From assembly GCA_947359465.1 (NCBI GenBank), contig OX375872.1, forward strand, positions 138,403,432-138,467,431: a DNA stretch of 64,000 nt, in the 5' to 3' direction. Of the stretch, positions 55,661 through 64,000 are shown in pieces; positions within the stretch are counted from its first letter, which is position 1; each line of letters opens with the position of its first letter. The translations under genes and the position numbers were made by a program. The notes under the pieces are model-generated. The model was not told where the DNA came from and made no database searches. It saw nothing but the letters and a program-made list of their open reading frames with translations. This DNA is from Metellina segmentata (lineage: Eukaryota; Arthropoda; Arachnida; Araneae; Tetragnathidae).

Positions 55661-55727
55661 CCCGGACCGTCGTCAATAGCCCGTTGTGTTGCTCTAGTAC
55701 GACGTTAACTAAAAATTACCAATTTAC
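55661..55727 (+). mobile_element. 5'-truncated SINE (67 bp) with 11-bp TSD
   Basis: CTCTTGATATA at 55650-55660 and 55728-55738. The insert starts CCCGGACCGTCGTCAATAGC and contains only the 3' end and tail. Confidence 0.95.
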
Positions 55728-55815
55728 CTCTTGATATAACTTATAAACCTTACATTCGGCCCCGCTCAATGCGAAATTTGGAAACTAAATTTTAAATAGA
55801 AGAATTTAAATTGAA

Positions 55816-56067
55816 TTAACGCAAGAAGTTTAAGAAAGGAGATTGTCCAAATCTTTTGAGTGGTCGACGGTTGTGACGAAAATAATAACGGCTCAATTGG
55901 TGATCAGAATCGTCAGGAACGTGCGGGTGGTCATATACTGAATCCTGGACTGATTCGTCTTCTGAGATGTAGTACTCATCTTGCTTGTAGTACGTACGAA
56001 CAGGTTGCACATGAACAACTTTCGGTGAAGAGCGTATGACGGAACAAGTTAGGCTTAGCGACAACAT
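55816..56067 (-). CDS. Candidate 83-residue ORF or terminal exon, unknown product
   Basis: The minus-strand frame begins MLSLSLTCSVIRSSPKVV, with an in-frame stop 12 bp upstream, and ends SPFLNFLR-stop. Composition is unlike repeat translation: a Tyr/Asp/Glu-rich middle (YYKQDEYYISEDESVQDSVY), His/Asp pairs and a basic C-terminus (HNRRPLKRF). It has no domain I recognise. The KR near the end could be a dibasic cleavage site, but no signal peptide is convincing. A splice acceptor-like CTAAG inside the first codons would also allow it to be a 3' terminal exon. It lies in 590 bp of otherwise non-repetitive DNA between inverted-repeat pairs inside a degenerate array, so the whole block may be an inserted unit. 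Confidence 0.35.
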   Translation of the reverse strand: MLSLSLTCSVIRSSPKVVHVQPVRTYYKQDEYYISEDESVQDSVYDHPHVPDDSDHQLSRYYFRHNRRPLKRFGQSPFLNFLR

Positions 56068-56510
56068 GCGATGTTGTTAAATTCCAAGTGGATATTTGAA
56101 ATAAAGTTATTTTTTCTGCACCGGTTGCGTCATATAAGGTGGATAGGGGTGGAAACAAGGAAATTTGGTACGACTGGACAGAGATTATGGCAACAAGCAA
56201 CAAATTTATTTGAATCACTTACTCAACGAAAAACAGTTTTCGCAGTACTTGTTTTCTTTGAATAAGTGTTTCAAATTATTTTTGTTGTTTGTTGCAATAA
56301 TCTCTGTCTCACGTATAAAATTCCCTTATTCCACCCTCATTCACTTTATGCGTTTTATTGATTTAAAGCTTTCGAAGAGATCTATTCAAACATACGATGA
56401 TAATTTCGAAGTGGTTTGAACTAAGCATTTAAAAAATTGTATTCTTGTGAACCCATGATCACTTTCGGCAATATCGAGGTTTATCTGGTCAATCGTGAGC
56501 GCAACAAATT

Positions 56511-58559
56511 AAATAAAAGCTTTGAAACAATACTCGACTAGCTCATTCCAACTCTCTGTTCTGTAAGTCGACGTCCCACGCTCCAAACTGACTGCTAAAG
56601 CAGAACTCGACGTATTTGAGTTTTATTCCGTAATCTTAGAGATATAGCAATAAACATACTGTAAAGTGGACGCGCTTAATTCAAAGTAAAAATACTGGAA
56701 TTGAGTTTAATACTTGAAACCTGCTGATCTCGTCCTTGAACCAGGGATTACAATTACGAGATTTAGTAATAAAATAAAATGCGTCCAGTGAGTACAACAC
56801 TGACGACGTGAGTTTTTTAATCACGTCCGGGTCACCACTCAAGAGGGTTTGGTTATTAATCTCCCTTCTTGAGCTTGGTAAGTAACAAATTTATCGTGAT
56901 TGTGAATTAAAAAAATTTACAACAAACATTACAACGATTTGATGGTTATAAAACTAAAATTACATGTTATACAAAAAAGAGCGAGAGAGAGAGTTCCAGA
57001 ACATAATTTATACACTTTTCAGTTAGATGGAAGGCTCAGAACTAGACCGGAACTTTATTACCTATAGGAAAGTAAGATTTCTCCCGTTTGCTTCAAACAT
57101 GTCATATGATCCCATGATAAGGTAATAATTTTATCACCCACCATAAAAGGTCAAAGAAGGGAAATGTTTTACAGATTTTAGACAAAGAACAAGACTTTAA
57201 AACTCCAAAAGCTAGTAGAGATCACGCTTGAATCTTTTACGACAGTACAATTACTACATCCTTAGATTGGAAGGAACCAGTTTCTCTGAATGCTTCAATG
57301 AACATAGAAATCTTTTATGACTTCAAGATGTGCGTGTGTTATTTATTATTCAATGAAAAGTAGATAGGAATAAGTTTTATACAGCAGTAGAGCATTACAG
57401 CAAAAGTTCAGACGGAAAGAGAGGGATATATCTATTTGAAAATTTCTAAGGAATCTGATATTGTTTCCTGTGAGTTTAATCTCTATATTAGTTTGTGTGT
57501 GTCTATTCCCAGTTTTTTTTTTCTTAGTTGCAAAGCGCCCCATGTACAGTTAGAAATACTGGTATGGTTTTTACCCCCCAACCCGCAGTCGAAACTTAAC
57601 GTAATCTTTTTAATCTGCGTTTCGATAATCATAATTGACTCCAACAGCCCCGATTCCCCTTGTTGGCGGCTTCGGGTACTAAACGTTTGTGTTTCTGGAA
57701 CACATGGTTTCATTCAGTTTATTCGACTTGATATCCATATACGATGAGTTCATTGCAAGAGCTCAAAGTTTCCAACGAAGAACTAAATAGCGTGAATCCT
57801 TCCAATCCTATACTACATTATGTACTGGTTAAACTGAGGTCAATATTCAAAATTCGAGGTCATATAACCACAAAAACGTCTGACAAGGAGGGTCAGTGCG
57901 GCGGAACGATTGTCACGATCTTACGACTTTTATTTATAACTTTTATAATTTAACAGATCTAGCAAATCTAACTACGTATACCATTGGATAGAAGAAAAAG
58001 ATCAAAGACCTAAAATAACAATATGAAAAATCTCTGATGACGTCATAATCACAAACAAGATGGCCGCCAAGTTGAGATAAACAGCGCATGGTTGCGCGTG
58101 CACTGAAATTAGTATAGTTCTGCTTCCCGACGAGTGAACATATCAAGCAAAATGTTTTTGTTTTGGCTGTTTAACTACAGAATAAGGATAAATAGTAACA
58201 GGAGGTATGTATGACAATTTGGAATAAGCATATAGAAACAAAGTGGGAAAAATTTGTAAAATTTCACTATGTTTTCAGAAATGTCCAAATATCTCGCCAA
58301 TAAGAAGTAGAACGAGTATAGAAAATGTATAGCAACCGAAAAAGGAAGATCTGGGGAATCTGAAAAGGTAGCCATGAAAGGTCCCGAGTGTATACAGGCT
58401 TCACGACAGCGATTCCAAGACGTTTTCCGACAAAATATGATGTGCAGGGCGCACTAGCTCCGGGAGTTTGTGTGTGCAGATCCCAGCATCCCATCTCAAA
58501 CACAGGATTTTATACCCTCTGAGAGGTTCACAGAATAAAGGGAAGTTAGGAAATAGTTT
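56511..58559. other. Low-repeat DNA, no gene recognised
   Basis: No known repeat family of the window. Open frames (57436-57747, 57744-57953 plus; 58267-58503 minus) show no recognisable domain. TGACGTCA at 58038-58045 and CAAGATGGCCGCC at 58056-58068 (YY1-like) lie 10 bp apart, a promoter-like pairing without supporting gene structure. Confidence 0.35.
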
Positions 58560-58990
58560 TCTTCTAAAGAAAAGAGAAATAGAATATCTCCGAAGTATTA
58601 TCTCTCTCTATTCTATGGAAAAGAGCAATAGAATCCTTCAAAAAGATTATAATATAAGGAACGGATCAATAGACCCCCCTCCTTTTTTTTTTCCAAAATA
58701 TTCTTAAAAAGGAAAATACCAATATAATCTGTCCAAATTATTTTATTCTACTGAATGGGCAAATAGAAAATTTCCAAAGGATTCTATTCCAGGGAAAGGA
58801 GCAATGAAATGTTCCAAATGACTTTCCTATTCAAAGAAAAGGGGGCCCTTATAAACTTTCCAAAGGATTCCAGTCTCAGAAAATGAACAATAGAATCTTT
58901 CAAAATGAATTTATTCTACAGAATGGAACAATAGAATCTTTCCAAAGGATTCTATTCTATAGAAAGGTTAAGCTTTCTAATATCTGTGGT
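58560..58990. repeat. Short tandem repeat, inverse of the 36.8-38.9 kb array
   Basis: GGAACAATAGAATCTTTCCA, AAGGATTCTATTCTA and variants, about eight units of 40-60 bp. The reverse complement (TAGAATAGAATCCTTTGGAA, AGATTCTATTGTTCC) matches the unit around the Tc1-like element at 37 kb. Confidence 0.75.
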
Positions 58991-59919
58991 TATTTATTCA
59001 TTGAGTAGGTAGTGTGGTAAACGCAAAACTACTCTATGAAATGAGGTTCAGAGGGATTAATAATAAGCACGCTGAAAAGCTTGTGCTCAGAATATTCGAT
59101 TTCATTTTTGCCCTTACATAAACGAAATGGCTCTCAGAATATTCGAAAAAAGATAAAACGTCAGCCGTCTTGAAGAGTGATAGCACCTCGACCCCAAAAC
59201 AAACTTGTGTGTTGATAGAATTGACATTGCGTCTTAACAAGTTATTCCCATGTAAAACGTCCCTGTTCTCAAGCAGCTGTGACCAGATTAGTGATCATTT
59301 GATGAAAGTGCAGAGCTTCCCTCTGAAGTAGAAGGCTGAAACACGCTGTTTGGACCAAATGTTTACAAGTTGAACAACTTGCCGATAGACAGCGGTTTCT
59401 CTTTTTTTCACTACTACTGGAATCGAGGCATTTCTATGTTATCAAGACGATGTCTGTCATTCCTTTATCAGCCAGTATAGCAACACACTTCCAGTGGGTG
59501 TCATTAGTCAGGCACGCTGTTTGAAACTCTTTCTTTCATTAGTAAGGCAAGTTCGAAATTTTGCTGACATCGTTTTTTTGTCGTGTAAATACAGCTGCTC
59601 TTCAGATTAGCAGGTCTCGTATCTCGGTTCGGGCATGAATGATCTTTTCTTGTGAAGTGTAATGTGAGATGTTTGATTATCAACTTTATCAACGTATCTC
59701 GGCGTCAGTGTGAGGTGATAAAAGAATATTTTGTATCGATGGATAAGACTAGCAAGAGAGCGTTAACCGACGAATTTGGCATTGGCATTTAGGTGTTAAC
59801 ATTCCATTGAAAAAATTTGTATTAAATCCTAATAATCTAACTGTATTTGCATGTAATAGGTTACTAAGCTGATTTGGATTTATAATCGTATATAATTTTA
59901 AAAATCTCGGATTCTGTTG
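58991..59919. other. Unassigned
   Basis: No recognised feature. The minus frames at 59034-59240 and 59504-59692 are not supported. Confidence 0.35.
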
Positions 59920-60180
59920 TATATTTTTCCTCGAAGTTTTTCGATTGGAAAAAATACGTTTAACTCTCAGACCTAATTTAGCTATAAGTAAAACTGCATT
60001 GTATTACTTTTCAGTACCTTCTAGAATACTTTGCTTCTCAAATCGAATATTCCTCGAAGTTTTCAGATTGAAATAAAATACGTTAAGACTTTCAGCTCTA
60101 GTTGATCTTTTCGCAAAATAGTATTGTATGCGATACAATTTTTTCAGTATTTTCAGTACCGTTTCGAGTGCTTTTCTTCG
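59920..60180. repeat. Degenerate ~140-bp tandem repeat, first block
   Basis: TTCCTCGAAGTTTTTCGATT with GGAAAAAATACGTTTA, CTCAGACCTAATTTA and GCATTGTATTACTTTTCAGT recur twice. The larger block of the same family is at 62395-63100. Confidence 0.75.
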
Positions 60181-60450
60181 TCACATTGATTAAGGTAAGT
60201 GTCCCAAATATCGCCTACACTAACTATTTCTATATATCTCAGCTTCCGGGGTTGGAAAATCAAGCTGGAAACTGCATGAATATCACTAGGAACTATTCTC
60301 CTTTGGTTTCCAGAGATCACATAGCTTCTTTACCTATGTCAGTTTAAGTGAACTTGTAAAATTTCAAGAAGTTTTCCAAGTGAATTTTTAAGAATGGGTT
60401 CCTAATATCACCTTCCGCTATTCCTATTACCACCCACCAGGTGAAATTAA

Positions 60451-60826
60451 GAGCTACTATTAAAAACGAGTTGCTTTTAGAGCACACATACCTACCTTTA
60501 GTAAACTAATTTTAAACTGTTGAAACTACTTCGAAAAAGGACTTAAATTACAAACAAAGGCAAAGAAAAATACTTAATAATTTATTAGAAAATTGAAAAA
60601 TTTATGTACAGTTAGTAGGCCTATTCTCTTATATAATAGTAGGAGCTACTATTAAAAACGAGTTGCTAGTAGAGCACACCATACCTACCTTTAGTAAACT
60701 AATTTTAAACTGTTGAAACTTCTTCGAAAAAGGACGAAAATTAAAAACAAAGGCAATGAAGAATACTTAATAATTAATTAGAAAATTGAAAAACGTATGT
60801 ACAATTAGTAGGCCTATTCTCGAAAA
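60451..60826. repeat. Tandem duplication, ~190 bp, 2 copies
   Basis: GAGCTACTATTAAAAACGAG starts copies at 60451 and 60643 (offset 192). Both end near GTTAGTAGGCCTATTCTC. About 93% identical. Confidence 0.92.
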
Positions 60827-60942
60827 ATAATCTAGCACAAAAATAAAATCCTCAGACATTCAGACAATACGAACATGTGTATTTTCTCCGCTCGCCATTC
60901 GCTGCATCACAAAATTTGTGATTTCAGTTGAAGCCAGATAAG

Positions 60943-61320
60943 TCACTGCTGCCCACTGAAATAGTCTGAATACTTCTCCTTACAAAACAAGCAGGTGGCA
61001 TCCATATAGTCAGGGTCGCCAAGGTCCACATCGAGATCATCGTCGGTGTCCACTAGTGGAGGTTCATTTGAATCCTCTCTGCCAGAGAAGCTCGAGACTT
61101 TACGATTCCTTTATTTAACTTTCTTCTTGTTGTCGGCAGGTTTCCTCTTTTGTATTTTCCCACTAGTAGAGGCCTGATTAGAATTTTTTCCGTATTTAGC
61201 AGTATAAAAGTCTTCCAGCTCTTTCTTATAAGGAGAGCTAGTCAACACCACGCTCTCTCCACCCTTTCGTTTGCAAGAGGCTGTTTGCACTTTTGGTAAG
61301 TCTCTTATGTCCTTGGGTCT
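60943..61320 (-). pseudogene. pogo/Tigger-like transposase C-terminus
   Basis: One minus-strand frame of 126 codons, broken by a stop at codon 70 (61111-61113) and ended by a stop at 60943-60945. It reads RPKDIRDLPKV, then basic CKRKGGESVVLTSSPYKKEL, then KRKPADNKKK, an acidic DTDDDLDVDLGDPD, and CLFCKEKYSDYFSG. Pogo-type transposases of arthropods end with an IRPFPKA-like motif, ILTSTPEK-like motif, acidic linker and CxxC knuckle (CLYC...GE.W), in that order. The DDE core is missing: upstream the frame runs into a dispersed repeat at 61322. Two in-frame stops rule out function. Assignment rests on recalled motif order. Confidence 0.6.
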
Positions 61321-61321
61321 C

Positions 61322-61950
61322 TAAATGAATGCAAGTACTTACAATATACTAAGTTTCATTAAAATATCTTAAACCGTGTGGACGTGTATAGGGCACACAT
61401 AATACAGACAGACAGACACTAAACGCGCAAGAGGCGGATTTGGCATCAGAAGAGTCCAAAACGGATAGAAAATTTGAAATGGGTCGAAAATATTCCATGT
61501 ACAAACAAACACTCCATTCTTAGTTATTTAGATGAGTCTTTCTTTTGGGCTTTCATGTTCTATTTCAAAATGTAAGTTATGTAAAATTACATGTATTTAT
61601 AAATTATTTACATCATGGGAAGAAATAAAAAGTCAGTTCAAACATTAATATTGTATTTAATTTGCTTAAAGAATTTTTTTTTTATCAACACTGGGGTAAA
61701 GTAATCTGAGCTGCGTACAGCAATCGTTTTATAGTACTTAATGTTATTTCTATGGCAATTTCGAATTGATTTTGGCTTAGGCTTAGGTAAATTTTAGGCC
61801 TCTTAGGAGTCGAATTTTTCAAAATTCTTTCTTCGTGCACTCTTACAGTATAAGAAGAATCATACAGAAAATTTTCAATTTACTAGGACTTGTAGTTCTG
61901 GAGATACAGTGATAAGTGAGTGAGTGGTATTTATCTTTTAATATATAGAT
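61322..61950. repeat. Dispersed repeat with ACAGACAGACAGACAC block
   Basis: CTAAGTTTCATTAAAATATC, GTGTGGACGTGTATAGG and ACAGACAGACAGACAC, and later GTGAGTGAGTGGTATTTATC followed by AATATATAGAT, are typical of widespread invertebrate interspersed repeats. It truncates the pogo-like remnant. Confidence 0.5.
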
Positions 61951-62394
61951 ATCAAATTTAGGAAGGGAATAAGATTTAAAAAACTCTCAGGTAAATTGGT
62001 AGGTAAATGAAAGTAGGTGTTCCTAATACCGTCTAGGGGCGATATTACGATCGCGTGGTTAGCGATATTAGGAACACAGCTCAGTCAACACAAACATGCA
62101 CAAGACAAAGGTTAGTAACAGCTATTTTCGAAAATAGTAACAGCTTTAGAATCCTTATTTAACTGTCTTTCAAGTCATATAGACGAAATTGTTATTTGGA
62201 AACACTTACCTGGATATTCCCTGTATTGATTGGAGACAAAAAATATGTTGATCACAGCCTCAAACACTTCAGATGCAATATTGTTCTTGATATCAAATTG
62301 TTGAAACCTGCCGGTGGTGCTACGTGTGGCAAAACCTTAGACCGTCAATGTAACTACATTGCAAACACGAGTAGGCGATATTAAGCACAGGGGC
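61951..62394. other. Unassigned
   Basis: No recognised feature. GGCGATATTACGATCGCG near 62038 and GGCGATATTTGGATCAC near 62391 are weak echoes of each other. Confidence 0.35.
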
Positions 62395-63100
62395 GATATT
62401 TGGATCACTTACTCTATTCCTCGAAGTTATCTTGTTGGAGGGGGGGGGATAAAATACGTTGACACTCAGACTTAATTGACCTACAAGCAAACTTGTATTA
62501 ATTACTATTCAGTACCTTCTTGGGCGCATTGCTTCACCGAATTGATTACTCCTCGAAGTTTTCTGATTGGGATAAAATGCGTTCAGAATACCAGACCTTA
62601 TTTATCTGCTTGAAAAATTCTATTGCATTACTTTTCAGTTCTTTCAAGAGGTGTGTTGTTGATTTTATCAGATTTATTATTCCTCGAATATTTCAGAGAG
62701 AGAGAGAGAGAGACACAGAGAGAGAGAGAGAGAGATAGAGAGATTGGTAGAAAAATAAGTTACAAATCATGGAACTTTATTATTTACAAATAAAATTGTA
62801 TTGCATCACTTTTCAGTACTTTCAAGAAGTAGTATGTTGTTTTGCCTCATCCAAATGATTATTTCTCGGAAGTTTTCCAATTGGAACAAAATACTTTAAG
62901 ATCACAGACACTCAAAGTATGTATCTATAATTCAAATTGTACTGAACTGCTTTCTCAGTAACTCGGGAAGAGGTATGTTACTTTGCTTCATGAAATTGAT
63001 TATACATCGAAGTTTTCGATTGGGATAAAATACAATAATCAATTTGTGATTATCCCTCGAAATTTTCCGATTGAAATAAAAATACACTAAAAATCACAAA
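62395..63100. repeat. Degenerate ~140-bp tandem repeat, second block
   Basis: ATTCCTCGAAGTTTTCTGAT with TGGGATAAAATACGTT and TTTTCAGTACCTTC recur near 62405, 62549, 62680, 62862, 63002 and 63053. A (GA)n run at 62695-62745 lies inside. Confidence 0.8.
62695..62745. repeat. (GA)n microsatellite
   Basis: About 50 bp of GA repeats with a few A/C/T interruptions. The tail of the plus-strand frame at 62520-62738 is its translation. Confidence 0.95.
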
Positions 63101-64000
63101 CAAAATTGATCGACATGCATTTGCAGGGGAATGAAAATCCCATTTAAACTTCGTAAAAATAAGAAAAGTACAACGAATCACATTACAAATTCAAATCAGC
63201 TTAAGCTATAAATACTTGTGTCATTAGTTTAAAATTGTAATCTGTGTCCTAACGCCTGCTGTTCATATTTATAAAATCAAGAAAGCTTGTTACATCAAAA
63301 ACACGTACATCTACACCATCCATTTTAGAACTCTTATACACTTCATAGAGTTCGTTCTTCTACGCTGCAAAGTTTGTGAATTTTGACACCCTGCTTCATC
63401 ATGCATAACACCATTTCTAGGTCAAGCATAGCAAAATAAAAGGCATCGCTGCACGGCTTGTCTCCAGACAATTATTTTCCCGTTTTAGCTACCTACGTTT
63501 CATCTAAATATTTACTAAAAATTGTTTGGTACATTTACTTGAACTTTACGCTATAGTGTAGATAACATTATACAAAATCAATAATCAAGTGTAATTTACC
63601 ACTTTTTTTTCTCGGTTGTCTTTTTAACCTTAAATAAATATGTTTTCTTGTACTTAATTACAATACATTGTCTATTTCCAGCCGTTATATTAAGAATTTG
63701 ATCATTAATTTATTTATTTAACCATCTACAAAATGTAATCAATTTCACAGATAGAACAAATATATGTTATACAAAAATGCAAGAATAACGACATACACAA
63801 ATACAATTAGAAAATAGATAAAACAAAACACTTCATTGAAGCAGATTACTAATTGTATCGAAATCATTAAAAAGTATATCTACCTTCCAGAAAGAACTAT
63901 CAAGTTTAAGAAATAAATTTGGCAGACAAAATCAGTGCATACATTCTACCATTACATACCAGGTATAGTATCAGAAACTGTCAAAAATAATTGATAGTTT
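63101..64000. repeat. AT-rich DNA ending in dispersed repeat related to 24.4 kb
   Basis: 63101-63690 unassigned. 63690-63960 shares ATTAGAAAATAGATAAAAC, CACTTCATTGAAGCA and AAGTTTAAGAAATAAATTTG with 24440-24690. Preceded by AATTTATTTATTTAACCATC, it looks like the 3' end of a non-LTR element on the minus strand. Confidence 0.45.

Larger units (their letters stand above)
55273..56340. repeat. Two inverted-repeat pairs flanking an isolated ORF
   Basis: A ~55-bp motif (GACAGAGATTATGGCAACAA core) occurs four times: inverted at 55273-55330, direct at 55493-55550, direct at 56146-56205, inverted at 56283-56340. Each outer/inner pair could fold back, and the direct copies also form a direct repeat either side of 55551-56145. 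Confidence 0.7.
54530..56510. repeat. Degenerate tandem repeat, ~150-160 bp unit, interrupted
   Basis: GATGAACACTTTTGACGATA-like then TCGAGGTTTATCTCGACAAT, GTTTTAAAGCTCTCGA and GATCTATTCAAACATACGA-like blocks recur near 54665, 54825, 54985, 55147, 55437 and 56450. The stretch 55490-56290 inside holds inverted repeats, a SINE tail and the 83-codon ORF. Confidence 0.8.

Overview
This is eukaryotic, AT-rich, intergenic or intronic DNA made almost entirely of transposable-element remains and degenerate tandem repeats. I could not identify any host gene with confidence. The source is most likely an arthropod and probably a spider. That rests on recall: the tRNA-derived SINE and the Tc1-type transposase at 37.3 kb resemble families I associate with orb-weaver genomes. 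No database search was possible. There are no operons, Shine-Dalgarno sites, rRNA genes or CRISPR arrays.

Layout. 0-5 kb: a degenerate ~170-260 bp tandem repeat, split by copies of a TTAA-flanked MITE and a 127-bp array (6 units). 5.7-7.4 kb: a SINE, then an internally deleted mariner split by a TTAA-flanked AT-rich element. 8.0-10.2 kb: a ~170 bp tandem repeat. 11.1 kb: one possible spliced exon. 12.8-14.1 kb: a complete but decayed 1.3-kb Tc1/mariner element of DD41D type. 14.6-15.2 kb: a hAT-type transposase remnant. 15.4-16.4 kb: a TTAA element containing a SINE. 17.1-18.0 kb: head-to-head SINEs and a 191-bp array. 18.5-21.1 kb: two tandem-repeat families. 21.8-22.9 kb: a DD34D mariner pseudogene. 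25.5 kb: a LINE RNase H remnant. 26.7-32.6 kb: a dense SINE cluster with MITE copies and a Tc1 fragment. 32.6-35.1 kb: nine units of a 280-bp satellite. 37.1-38.5 kb: a Tc1-like element with intact termini and a dead transposase. 40-41.6 kb: a ~710-bp duplication. 42.9-46.7 kb: a Tc1 pseudogene, then pogo-like terminal repeats holding two TTAA elements, a SINE and a foldback element. 47.2-56.5 kb: many degenerate tandem arrays, two MITEs, truncated SINEs, and an isolated 83-codon ORF. 56.5-64 kb: more arrays, a pogo-like transposase C-terminus and dispersed repeats.

The insertions can be ordered from target-site duplications and nesting. SINEs are inserted into MITEs and TTAA elements, TTAA elements into mariner and pogo-like sequence, and a Tc1 element into a short tandem repeat. 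Two of the tandem arrays carry a MITE terminus inside the repeat unit, and a third is built from SINE 3' ends. This suggests that mobile-element ends seeded local satellite growth. Every transposase seen is interrupted by stops, frameshifts or catalytic substitutions, so none of these copies looks autonomous.
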